From Rhodobacteraceae bacterium Alg231-30 (GTDB lineage Bacteria; Pseudomonadota; Alphaproteobacteria; Rhodobacterales; Rhodobacteraceae), in the NCBI GenBank assembly GCA_900143615.1, contig FREU01000002.1:724663-788662 (forward strand): a stretch of DNA of 64,000 bases. Direction: 5' to 3'. The notes under the pieces are model-generated. The model was not told the origin of the DNA. It saw only the letters and a program-made list of their open reading frames with translations, and did not search any database. Every line of letters begins with the position of its first letter. Position 1 is the stretch's first letter. A program made the translations under genes and the position numbers. This document shows, in pieces, positions 34,949-43,900 of the stretch.

Positions 34949-35557
34949 TCATTCTGTTGGAACACCAACATTTCGACCTGCGAGAATAACACTAATGGCG
35001 TAAGCCCCTTTGGGTGTCATACCCGCCAGCACGCCAGCCGCCGCCTGAGGCGTCATCCGCCCAACAAAACCGGCGGCAAATTCAGGAGCCATTTCCTCAA
35101 ATAGTATCGCCGCCTCCTTGGGTTTCATTGTCTCATAAACCGTTGTAAGACGAGACAAATCATCCTCGGCAGCGGTTTCCGCCAAAGCGATTGTTTCGCG
35201 TAGCCGCGTTTCCGCACCCTCAAGTGCTGCCAACTTTCGCGAAACTTCAATGTCTGCGACGGATAGCGCTTGAAGGCGGTTTCGGATCTCACTTTCTTGC
35301 AGCTTGATGCGGTCCTCTCGCGCATCAAACGCGTCCATCAGCCTGCGATAATCTTCAGTCGGAGCGCAGGATTGCTCACTTGCGCCTCCCTGTGACATCG
35401 ACAATTGAAATGGCTCTTCTCGCGCCATGGCCTGTCCGGCCCCTACGCCAACCCTAAGGACAGCAGATCCAATCAAAAAGGACGCGATCAGGAAAAGACT
35501 GCCCTTTCCGGGGCGTCGACGACCTGTTCGTGTTAATGGTTTGGTGGTTTGTTTCAT
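34949..35557 (-). CDS. motE: MotE-like flagellar chaperone
   Basis: 202 residues: N-terminal membrane/signal segment (LFLIASFLIGSAVLRVG), a coiled coil (about 70-125), and a MgtE-N/MotE-type C-terminal domain (YETMKPKEAAILFEEMAPEFAAGFVGRM, MTPQAAAGVLAGMTP). In Sinorhizobium MotE is a periplasmic chaperone for MotC. Its place between fliL and motA supports a stator role. ATGA overlap with the upstream membrane protein gene. Confidence 0.85.
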   Translation of the reverse strand: MKQTTKPLTRTGRRRPGKGSLFLIASFLIGSAVLRVGVGAGQAMAREEPFQLSMSQGGASEQSCAPTEDYRRLMDAFDAREDRIKLQESEIRNRLQALSVADIEVSRKLAALEGAETRLRETIALAETAAEDDLSRLTTVYETMKPKEAAILFEEMAPEFAAGFVGRMTPQAAAGVLAGMTPKGAYAISVILAGRNVGVPTE

Positions 35558-35925
35558 GATGCTTTCTCCGCATCAAAGGCGCGGCGCACAAACACAGTAT
35601 CTGCCGCGTCTTCTTGCGATGATTCTGTGGATTTCGTTGCGTCGGGCAAATCATGCATGGAGGCAACCATTAGCTCCAACCGCTTGGCGACATCCTCGGC
35701 GCGCCCTGTCAACTCTCCTAAAGAGTCAGTGGAGTTGCTGGCCGTTTTTTGCGCCGCCTGCAAAGTCCGCGTCAAATCGTCCACTTGGGCAGAAAGAACA
35801 GCAACTGCACCGCCCACGCCGCTCTCAAGATCGTTGAAACGGGCCAGACGTCGAGCCAGAACAAAGCAGTACACGCCTGCTCCTAAAGCACCCGCAACCA
35901 GCAATACATCCGCGATAAAGTCCAT
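35554..35925 (-). CDS. Small membrane-anchored coiled-coil protein, unknown
   Basis: 123 residues: one N-terminal membrane segment (DVLLVAGALGAGVYCFVLA) followed by a coiled coil (VLSAQVDDLTRTLQAAQKT ... RLELMVASM) and a polar tail. It lies 10 bases after fliL and overlaps motE by ATGA, so it is part of the stator-accessory segment of the operon. I do not recognise a characterised family. Confidence 0.75.
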   Translation of the reverse strand: MDFIADVLLVAGALGAGVYCFVLARRLARFNDLESGVGGAVAVLSAQVDDLTRTLQAAQKTASNSTDSLGELTGRAEDVAKRLELMVASMHDLPDATKSTESSQEDAADTVFVRRAFDAEKAS

Positions 35926-35935
35926 TTCGTCTTCC

Positions 35936-36427
35936 TCAGTTCAACACGAATTCCATGACAAGCAGGTCTTTGACCCGTTCCTTGCCGGTCACAATTTGGA
36001 TGCGGCGCAGCATTTGCGCGCGCATATGAATCAACGCGTCCGGTGCCTCAATGTCTGAGGGCTCCAAAGCACGAAGGTAGCTATTCAATACGTCGACAAC
36101 GCGCGGAAGAATTCGAATCACTTCAGCTTGATGTTGCGCTGCAACCTCAAGCTGGGCGCTGAACCTGAGATGCTTTGCCGAACTCGTTGCGGGAAGAGAA
36201 ATAATAATGGGTTCAACCGGAACATAGGCCACATTTGCCCACCCCGGTTTAACGCCATCTGGATTGGCCGTGTTTGTTGAGGCAGCTTGGGTGGGCAAAA
36301 TCAGCCCAGAGTAGGCTGCATAGTATCCTCCCGCTGCACCGGCGAGAGACAAAATAACTCCGAGGATCAAAGGCCATTTCAAGCCCGCTTTCGGAACATC
36401 GTCTAATGCGATGGCGGTATCGGTCAT
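35936..36427 (-). CDS. fliL: Flagellar basal-body/stator protein FliL
   Basis: 163 residues: membrane segment near 19-42 (PLILGVILSLAGAAGGYYA) and a periplasmic stomatin-like FliL domain with YVPVEPIIISLP, HLRFSAQLEVAAQHQAEVI and the ending RVKDLLVMEFVLN. It supports stator assembly around the rotor. First gene of a ten-gene operon running to 26518. Divergent from fliF with a CtrA-like box between. Confidence 0.93.
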   Translation of the reverse strand: MTDTAIALDDVPKAGLKWPLILGVILSLAGAAGGYYAAYSGLILPTQAASTNTANPDGVKPGWANVAYVPVEPIIISLPATSSAKHLRFSAQLEVAAQHQAEVIRILPRVVDVLNSYLRALEPSDIEAPDALIHMRAQMLRRIQIVTGKERVKDLLVMEFVLN

Positions 36428-36473
36428 TTCTAGTTCCCAATTCTTGGTCCCTGTTGTTTTAGCCGCATAGAAA

Positions 36474-36488
36474 CTAACCGATTGTTAA
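36474..36488. promoter_or_regulatory. CtrA-like box between fliL and fliF
   Basis: CTAA, 7 bases (CCGATTG), TTAA: one mismatch to TTAA-N7-TTAA, with the TAACC extension of the CtrA consensus. It lies in the 123-base gap between two divergent long operons, about 63-77 bases upstream of fliF, and could control both. Confidence 0.5.
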
Positions 36489-36550
36489 GTCAGATCAGAG
36501 AAACATGCAGTTATAGCCGGGCAGAAGGTCCGGTATGACGGAGGATTGTC

Positions 36551-38158
36551 GTGCAGCAGATTTTAAGTATCTGGGCGAGCTTGGATCTACGAAAGAAAAT
36601 CATCGTAGTTCTGGCCACTGTTGCAGTGTTCGCGGCCGTGTTGTCTTTGACACGCGTCGCCACGAAACCAGGAATGGCTCTACTTTACAGTGGTTTAGAA
36701 AGCGGTGCGGCCGGTGATGTTGTTCGTGCATTGGAACAACATGGAGCAAAATACGAAGTCCGCGGTGGCGCGATCTATGTAGACACAGGCACCCGCGATG
36801 AATTGCGTATGACGCTGGCCAGCGAAGGGCTGCCGGCGAATTCAACCCAAGGCTACGAGCTTCTTGATACATTGTCCGGCTTTGGCACCACGTCGCAAAT
36901 GTTTGACGCAGCATATTGGCGTGCAAAAGAAGGTGAGCTGGCCCGAACTATCGTTGGCAGCCCGCTGATAAATCAGGCACGTGTCCATATTGCGAACGCC
37001 AGTTCCAATCCGTTTCAGCGCAATAGCAAATCCTCGGCCTCGGTCACAATTACATCCAACTCTGGCGCAATTCCGACCAAGCAGGCACAAGCTTTGCGCT
37101 TTTTGGTGGCCTCGGCAGTTGCCGGATTGGCACCGGAAGATGTGGCCATTATTGATGGCAACGGTGGCTTGGTCGGAGCTGCAGACGAGCCAACCTCCAA
37201 AGGCGGGGAAGATCGCGCTGAACAAATGCGCGCCTCGGTGCAGCGTTTGCTTGAAGCGCGTGTCGGCACAGGAAATGCAGTTGTCGAAGTCAATTTAGAG
37301 ACGGTGACTGAAAGCGAATTGATCACTCAGCGGATTTTTGATCCAGACAGCCGAGTCGCGATTAGTGTGGACACCGAAGAGCTTAGTACTGATTCGCAAA
37401 ACTCTGGGAACGGGCAGGTGACAGTTGCCTCCAACTTGCCAGACGGTGATGTGGTAGATGGCGCTGGTTCCATGAATCAGAATCGCGAAAGCCGAGAGCG
37501 CATAAACTACGAGGTTTCTGAAACCCAACGCGAAGTGATCCGCGAGCCTGGTGCAATCCGTCGGCTCTCGGTTGCGGTCCTGATCAATGGCACACCGGGA
37601 GTTTCCGAGGCAGGAGATGCCATCCTAATACCGCGCCCGGAAGAGGAATTGGCCGCTATGCACGAGCTGGTAGCCTCGGCCGTTGGCTTTGATGAGGCTC
37701 GTGGTGACGTCATCACTTTAAAATCAATGAACTTCCTGCCTGTTGTGCCGTTAGGGACAAGCGCGGAATCGAGCTTCTTTAATCAAGTCGAATGGGACGC
37801 AATGTCTTTGGTTCAAATGGCTGTACTAGCGATTGTCGCCGTGATCCTTGGAGTGTTTGTCATTCGCCCTCTGCTCATGCGTAGCAAAGACCTTAACGCG
37901 CTGCCCGAAGCCGCTCAAATCTCTGGTCCTGACGTCGCTGGAGGTGGTGTTGACCCAACCGCATCGTTGATGGGGGAAATCGACCCGGATGCACTTCCTG
38001 CACCAGAAGGCGATGCGCCTGAAGATTTGCCGCTTCCGGCGCACTTGATGACCCAGTCCGACGCGGTGGAACGGCTACGTTCGATGATCAATGATCGCCA
38101 ACAAGAAACCGTGGAAATTCTGCGCAGTTGGCTAGATGACGGCGAGGAGAAAGCCTGA
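36551..38158 (+). CDS. fliF: Flagellar MS-ring protein FliF
   Basis: MS-ring subunit, 535 residues. Two membrane segments (near residues 17-37, VVLATVAVFAAVLSLTR, and near 420-445, VQMAVLAIVAVILGVFVI) flank a periplasmic region with the ring-building domains (GMALLYSGLESGAAGDVVRALE; YWRAKEGELARTI). GTG start with GGAGG 6 bases upstream. The C-terminal tail normally binds FliG, but fliG does not follow; fliH does, sharing one base (TGATG). Confidence 0.96.
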   Translation: MQQILSIWASLDLRKKIIVVLATVAVFAAVLSLTRVATKPGMALLYSGLESGAAGDVVRALEQHGAKYEVRGGAIYVDTGTRDELRMTLASEGLPANSTQGYELLDTLSGFGTTSQMFDAAYWRAKEGELARTIVGSPLINQARVHIANASSNPFQRNSKSSASVTITSNSGAIPTKQAQALRFLVASAVAGLAPEDVAIIDGNGGLVGAADEPTSKGGEDRAEQMRASVQRLLEARVGTGNAVVEVNLETVTESELITQRIFDPDSRVAISVDTEELSTDSQNSGNGQVTVASNLPDGDVVDGAGSMNQNRESRERINYEVSETQREVIREPGAIRRLSVAVLINGTPGVSEAGDAILIPRPEEELAAMHELVASAVGFDEARGDVITLKSMNFLPVVPLGTSAESSFFNQVEWDAMSLVQMAVLAIVAVILGVFVIRPLLMRSKDLNALPEAAQISGPDVAGGGVDPTASLMGEIDPDALPAPEGDAPEDLPLPAHLMTQSDAVERLRSMINDRQQETVEILRSWLDDGEEKA

Positions 38159-38754
38159 TGACAATCGCGCATCTTCTAGAAGATTTTGGGCGTCTTACAG
38201 AAATCCAGGAAACCTCGTCTGCGGACGGCACTCCGGGCGAAGCAGAGTTGCTGGACAGTTTTGAACAGGGGTATAAAGCGGGATGGGACGATGCCATCGT
38301 CGCAAAATCTGAAGAGCGTTCCAACGTGTCCGCGGATTTCGCTCGCAACCTGTCCGATCTCGGTTTTACCTATTTTGAAGCGCGCGATGCGATGGTCGCA
38401 GAAATCGCACCTGTGGTGGAAGAGGCCGTTAAAATTGTCCTCCCGGAAGTGTCTCGTCAATCGATGGGTGACTTAGTGGTAGAACAATTGCGCGAAATCA
38501 TTGAGGAAAACGCAGACACTCCTGTCATCATCATGACGTCATCCGATGACTATCAGGCGCTTTCTGACATCATGCCAGATGACGTCAACTTCCCCATCGA
38601 TATCGTTCGTGATGCCAAAATGTCGTCTGGGCAAGTTCGCTTTCAATTCGGACAACGCGAACGTCAGCTTGATCTGGATGCTTTGGTTAAAGGCGTTCAG
38701 AAAGCATTTTCCGGATTCTCACATGAAACACTAAGGGAGGCCAAGAATGGCTGA
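38158..38754 (+). CDS. fliH: Flagellar export regulator FliH-like
   Basis: 198 residues, acidic N-terminus with a FEQGYKAGWDDAI block (FliH/HrpE Gly-rich type), a central helix and a C-terminal domain (VEEAVKIVLPEVSRQSMGDLVVEQLREI) like FliH and V-ATPase subunit E. FliH anchors FliI (20556-21890) to the gate and C-ring. It overlaps fliF by one base and fliN by 8 bases. Confidence 0.85.
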   Translation: MTIAHLLEDFGRLTEIQETSSADGTPGEAELLDSFEQGYKAGWDDAIVAKSEERSNVSADFARNLSDLGFTYFEARDAMVAEIAPVVEEAVKIVLPEVSRQSMGDLVVEQLREIIEENADTPVIIMTSSDDYQALSDIMPDDVNFPIDIVRDAKMSSGQVRFQFGQRERQLDLDALVKGVQKAFSGFSHETLREAKNG

Positions 38755-39028
38755 TTCTACCTTTAAAACCGACTTCAACAGCCCGTTCACATCGGTTCCG
38801 GTTGAGATTACAATTTCCGTCGGCAAGGCGCGGCCCCTGATTGGTGAGTTGCTGAACTTGGGCGAAAATTCCGTACTGGCTTTGGACAAACGCGTCGACG
38901 ATCCGGTGGAGCTATTTGTCGGAGACCGCCTGATCGCCCGTGGCGAATTGGAAGAGCTTGAAGGCGCTCAATCGGGCCAGCTCGCCGTGCGTTTGACTGA
39001 AGTCGCAGAATTCCAGAACGGTCTCTAA
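38747..39028 (+). CDS. fliN: Flagellar C-ring switch protein FliN
   Basis: 93 residues, a nearly bare SpoA domain: VPVEITISVGKARPLIGELLNLGENSVLALDK, VELFVGDRLIARGELE (read in parts). FliN forms the base of the C-ring and binds FliH. FliM, its partner, is not encoded in the window. GGAGG lies upstream of the ATG. The stop shares one base with the fliP start. Confidence 0.93.
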   Translation: MADSTFKTDFNSPFTSVPVEITISVGKARPLIGELLNLGENSVLALDKRVDDPVELFVGDRLIARGELEELEGAQSGQLAVRLTEVAEFQNGL

Positions 39029-39768
39029 TGTCTAAAAATATATTGTGGTTCTGCGGCTTCGCGGGCTTGTTTGTGTTTTTGCAAACAAGTCCGGCCTTGG
39101 CGCAGGACCTCACCCTGTCTCTGGGCGATGGCGGGGCGCTCTCGGCGCGTACAATCCAGATATTTTTACTACTGACGGTTCTGAGCCTTGCGCCCGGCAT
39201 TGCGATAATGGTGACCTGCTTCCCATTTATCGTAACAGTGCTCTCGATTTTGCGTCAGGCTTTGGGGTTGCAGCAATCTCCTCCCAATATGCTGATCGTT
39301 TCGCTGGCACTGTTTCTAACCTATTTTGTCATGGAACCGGTTTTCGATCGCGCCTGGACCGAGGGCATCACCCCTTTGATGAATGAAGTGATCGATGCGG
39401 AAACGGCTATTGTGAGAACGCTCGAGCCGTTCCGTATTTTCATGGCAGCGCGCCTAAATCCGGAAACATTTGAAGCTATGGCGTCTCTGCGACCCGATGC
39501 AGCAGCCGAAGTTCCCGGTCCAGATGCCCCGTTATCAATCCTTGTGCCCAGCTTTATGCTCTCTGAGATCGCACGCGCGTTTCAAATCGGTTTCTTGATC
39601 TTCCTTCCTTTCCTGATCATCGATTTGGTTGTGGCAGCAATTTTGATGTCGATGGGGATGATGATGGTGCCACCCGCAATCGTGTCATTGCCCTTCAAAT
39701 TGAGTTTCTTTGTGATCGCAGACGGTTGGAGCCTCGTCGCTGGAAGCTTGGTCCGAGGATATTTCTAA
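39028..39768 (+). CDS. fliP: Flagellar export gate protein FliP
   Basis: 246 residues: cleavable signal (GFAGLFVFLQTSPALAQ), then four membrane segments. Hallmarks are MVTCFPFIVTVLSILRQALGLQ, PPNMLIVSLALFLTYFVM and MSMGMMMVPPAIVSLPFKL. It builds the pore with FliQ and FliR. Last gene of the fliF-fliH-fliN-fliP operon. Confidence 0.96.
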   Translation: MSKNILWFCGFAGLFVFLQTSPALAQDLTLSLGDGGALSARTIQIFLLLTVLSLAPGIAIMVTCFPFIVTVLSILRQALGLQQSPPNMLIVSLALFLTYFVMEPVFDRAWTEGITPLMNEVIDAETAIVRTLEPFRIFMAARLNPETFEAMASLRPDAAAEVPGPDAPLSILVPSFMLSEIARAFQIGFLIFLPFLIIDLVVAAILMSMGMMMVPPAIVSLPFKLSFFVIADGWSLVAGSLVRGYF

Positions 39769-39957
39769 TCCGCCGGTCTCAACCTTCGCGCTAGGTCTGC
39801 TCGCCCGAGAGTTTGGTTTTTAGGTGACCCGATTCCAGTTTTTATCTACGCACCATCGAGACTGTGAAGAAATTGGCACGTTGTCAGCAATTGTTCCTCT
39901 TGTGCTGGCAAGCTTTATGTCGGAGTTTACCGCGCTCAAACCTAAGGAGAATTCGCC

Positions 39958-40290
39958 ATGTTCGTCTATGGACTTAGCACTTGCCCAATTTGCAAAAAAG
40001 CCCTCAAGGCACTGGAGGCTGCGGGCCTGGAATTCGAATTCAGAGACGTACGCGCAACTCCCTTGAGCGAAACAGAGCTTGCAGGATTGATTGCTGAATT
40101 TGGGGATCGCTTAGTAGATAGAACGACAAACGACTGGCGGGGATTGAGCGATTGGTTGAAACACTCGGAAGCTGAGGACCAACTTGCGGCTAAGCCAAAG
40201 TTGATGGCGCGTCCTGTGATTGAAGTTGATGGTGCGTATTATCTCGGGTGGGACGAGGCCGTGCAGAAAGCCGTTCTTCCTGCGCAATAG
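39958..40290 (+). CDS. Thioredoxin-fold protein of the ArsC/Spx type
   Basis: 110 residues with the redox motif CPICKKA at 9-15 and the ArsC/Spx layout (FRDVRATPLSETELAGLI, then RPVIEVDGAYYLGW near the end, where the cis-proline of the fold sits). Could act as an arsenate reductase-like or glutaredoxin-like protein; the substrate cannot be told. AAGGAG lies upstream of the ATG at 39958. It stands alone, 189 bases after fliP; the gap shows nothing recognisable. Confidence 0.8.
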   Translation: MFVYGLSTCPICKKALKALEAAGLEFEFRDVRATPLSETELAGLIAEFGDRLVDRTTNDWRGLSDWLKHSEAEDQLAAKPKLMARPVIEVDGAYYLGWDEAVQKAVLPAQ

Positions 40291-40378
40291 GTGTGCTGAG
40301 CAAATGGCATTCACCGCAATTTATCAAGTTGCTGAGAGTACCAACGTCTGCACGGCTTTTGCGTCGGCACCTAAAAAT

Positions 40379-40693
40379 TTAGCCAAGCGTTGTAGCGATG
40401 GGCATTGGCGTATGTGGATTTGATCTAGCTTTAAATTGCGAATCCTCTCGCGTGATGGCAACGCGACGTTCCCAGTCCTTAACGTGATCTTCCTGCCACC
40501 TCCTCAACGCCGCGCCAGTGAGGCGGCAATAGGTTGACATGAAGGCAGCGTCAAAATGTTCCCTCGGCTCCTTGGGCCATGCGCGATGGAATCTCATCCG
40601 CCCATTGGGAAGCTCTTTGATGTACTTCAGTTTCATCGTGATCGCCATTCGATTGTCCCACCGATTGGCTCGGGACATCGGATAAAAGGACAA
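40379..40693 (-). pseudogene. Remnant of a phage-type integrase (N-terminal part)
   Basis: About 100 residues that resemble the N-terminus of tyrosine recombinases of integrated elements (MKLKYIKELPNGRMRFHRAWPK, then a helical RLTGAALRRWQEDH). The catalytic domain (Arg, His, Tyr) is missing and the frame ends early. The natural start is probably the ATG at 40636. It lies 35 bases downstream of a tRNA-Thr gene on the same strand, the classic position of an integrase after tRNA-targeted insertion, so it may be the scar of a lost element. Confidence 0.55.
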
Positions 40694-40728
40694 TTAAACA
40701 ATGAAATAAGTCTGTCTAGCGTTGCTAG

Positions 40729-40804
40729 TGGTGCCTCAAGAGGGACTCGAACCCCCGACCTTGTCCTTACGAAGGACCTGCTCTACCAGCTGAGCTATTG
40801 AGGC
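40729..40804 (-). tRNA. tRNA-Thr (anticodon CGT)
   Basis: Complete cloverleaf on the minus strand: acceptor GCCTCAA at 40804-40798 pairs with TTGAGGC, discriminator A, and an encoded CCA at 40731-40729. D-arm AGCTCAGCTGGTAGAGC, anticodon stem GTCCT with loop containing CGT, and T-arm GGTTCGAGTCC are all present. 76 bases with CCA, reading ACG codons. Confidence 0.95.
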
Positions 40805-40968
40805 ATAGGACAGGTTTTATAGAATTCACAAAACAACATGGCAAGCCAAATGAAACGCATTCCATCATCGGATTTCAGAGCACATCATCAGCGGATTCAC
40901 TGCAATCACCTCAGTCACTTAGACTTCAGTCTCTAACTCAATTCACAACAACTGGGCACTAAGTTCCC

Positions 40969-43900
40969 TTAATAATCCCGCTGGTAGAAAATCCCTATAC
41001 CGCTTTCGTTTTCATTATCGACTTTGCCTTTGAGCTTTACCTTATCATTTACGTCGAAGTTCAGGCTGATTGAGCTTTTGCCTGAGCTGTCCACTTCGAC
41101 TTCAGAATACAGGCTTTCATTAATGTATGCGCCTGCGCGCACTCCAGGCGTGCCATCCTCGTCAAATGTCAAAGATAAATCGTCAAGACCCGTGCTGCTC
41201 GCGAGTCCGCCGCCCACCGCAGGACCTTGCCCAGACAATGTCGCCAGGGCCCCGGCAAGTTGCGCAGCTTGAAGTGGTGAAATGCTGGATAAGTCACGTC
41301 CAAACAACAATTGGGACAGCACTTCATCCTCGGGCAATTCCGGATCTGACTCTAGAATGATTTCTGGCGAATCCAGTCGGCCGTCCAGAATAAGTCGAAT
41401 GGTGGCATTAGGCTGTTCAGATGTCGCTTGGACACGCATTGTCGGGACAAAATCGCCTTCGAGTTTGACACGACCTTCGTCTAGTTCAAAGTTTTTGGAC
41501 AGAAACGCCATACGGCCGCGAATGAGATCAAGCTCGCCGCTGGTAATAATGTTGTTGGTATTTCCCTGTAACGAAATACCACCGTCAAAATCTGCATTTA
41601 GGCCGAGACCGCGCACCGAAATACGTTCGGCGACTCGAATGGCGAGGTCTAGGTTAAAAGGGCGACTGCTGGATGTAGAAGCGTCCTCATCCACGATAAG
41701 TCCCGCGCGAGACCGCGTTGCAAAACCAGCCGAGGTTTCGCCAACGTGGCGAATTTCCGGAATGGCTCCACCACCACCAAGCGCAGAAGACGAAATCCGA
41801 ATGTCCGTTTGACCCAAATCTATACCACCCGAGATCAGCCCACCCCCAGTCAGAGGTCCCGATAAGGTGACTGTGCCGTTCAAAGAGGTCTCCAAAAGCT
41901 TGCCCTCTCTATGGCGCAAGTTGGAAATCTGCACGGGCAGATTAGCCTGAAACGGAGGAAGCAAGCTCAGAGACCCGTTAACGCTAATCTGACCACCGCC
42001 AGAATATGTGCTGCTCACCGCAATCGCGGCAGAGCTGTTGTCTAGCCCAATCGTGCCATTAATGTCTTCAAGCGCGACGCGAGCCGATGGCACCGCAAAA
42101 CGAACCCCTGCAAGGGTCACATTGCCAGATAGGGCCTCAAGGGAGGGTGCGCCTTGCAGGCTCAGATCGTAGTTGGCCATTCCCTGAATAGAATTGGGCT
42201 GAAGCATGCGATTTAGCGCCGCTAAAGGCACCGAGCCTGATAGTTGTACGTCGTTTTGATTGCCCTGCGGGTCAAGTGTCCCTCGGCCAGTTGCACTGCT
42301 TTGAAACGGCCCTGATGCATCCAATGCCACTTGCCAGAGGTCACCGCTCTGTTCAGCGGCGGCTTTGACGCGCGCTTCTCCGGGGAGAGCAGGTAGAAAG
42401 CGTTCAACTTCTCGTACAATAAGGTCAGCCTTGACGCTTCCTTCGCGGCCATCAGGCAATTCTGCATGTATTTGACCTTCGACCCCGGCGGGGCCAGACC
42501 CTTCGACATCGACAAGCCAATCCGCCCCTGTTTGGTGGCCTCTCCCGGTGATCGAAATGGGCCCTGAAACAGACTCGATGAGCCGTTCCACTTGAGCAAT
42601 ATCTGCAGAAAAACTTAGGTCACTGTCTTCACTTGCCAGCAATCCTTGTGCGGCGACGTCCACGCCATTGCCCCGAAGTTCGACATTGTGGATCGTCAGC
42701 CCGCCCCCATCACGCTCAGCGGCAATGGCCAGAACCACCTCGCCAGAGGCAAGTTCATCAACCCGTGGGTCCGACACTGACAAATCGCGGCCGGTTCCTG
42801 TCAAATCGACGTTAAAGGCTCCCGTCAATGTCGCATAGTGCCCCGCGACCTGAGCCGTCAACTGTCCCCCAAGGTCCCGTTTTGCCAAGCCCGAAAAGCG
42901 CGCGATATCAGCCACTAGAAATTGGCTCCGTCCGCCAACAGCCAAATCACTTTCCAGTCCGGAGAAATATGCAGATCCTCTCGCCAACATGCCTTCGGTG
43001 GAAAGTTCATATGAGCTTATTTCCAGGTCCTGACCCTGCTCCCAAAACAGGTCTGCAGTCATTTGTGCGTCTTTTCCGACTGCTTGGCTGAGCGCGGCAT
43101 CCTCAAGCTGCAAGCCAGTCATACCCAGCTTTAAAGCAGCAGAAACACGAGGCACACCTCTTTCACTAATTATGCCTGATCCATCCAGATCGAGACCGCC
43201 AAGAGAGATATCTTGAGTTTTAAGCCCGTCTATTGTGCCCGCAAGCGTCCAGCGATCACCGTCATCTGCGTCAAACATCGCAGCCAGTTCAGCATTTTGC
43301 ACGAAAGTCTGGCCACCACTCACTGGCAATAGGATAGGGTCTCCATCCTGAGCCGCGAGCAGGAGGTCCAAATCAAATCTGGTCGGAAGTCCGCCCGCAG
43401 ATAATTCCAACGTTCCCTGAAGATCCAGCGCCGCGGATTGCAGCGACAATGTGTCGACACTTTTGCGGCCATCGGGGTAAAGATGCGCCAGTGTTTTCAA
43501 GGCAATGCTCTGCCCAAAAAACTCTTGGTATTCGGGCGCAAAAATCGGCGCCATATCGCCGGAGATATCAGCCCGTATTGTCCGCGTCGCGCCCTCCTCA
43601 GGGTCGTCGCTGCTGTTGGTGGCCAACTCGACCTGACCCGCCAAACGTTCCTGCCCTGCACTTGTCATACGCAGATCGGCAGTAAAATCATCCAATGGAC
43701 CTTCGCCAAGAACCGTCAGTCCAAGCTCAGGCGCGCCGGGCATTTTTGTGAGGGTAACTATGATCCCCCCCGCGTCCTCATGCGCATCAAGGTCTATCCG
43801 CAACTGGCGCGTCTCATTGGAAAACGCAGCATCAATGCGAAACTTACCAGCAGGACCTTCCAGACGGGTTGCGTCCAAAAGGGTTTCGCCAATTCCCCCC

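Noticed and set aside
40379..40804. A complete genomic island at the tRNA-Thr gene
   Set aside because: Only a truncated integrase-like fragment is present; the genes on both sides (fliP, ArsC/Spx-like, tamAB) look like core genes and I found no repeat of the tRNA end to mark a second boundary.
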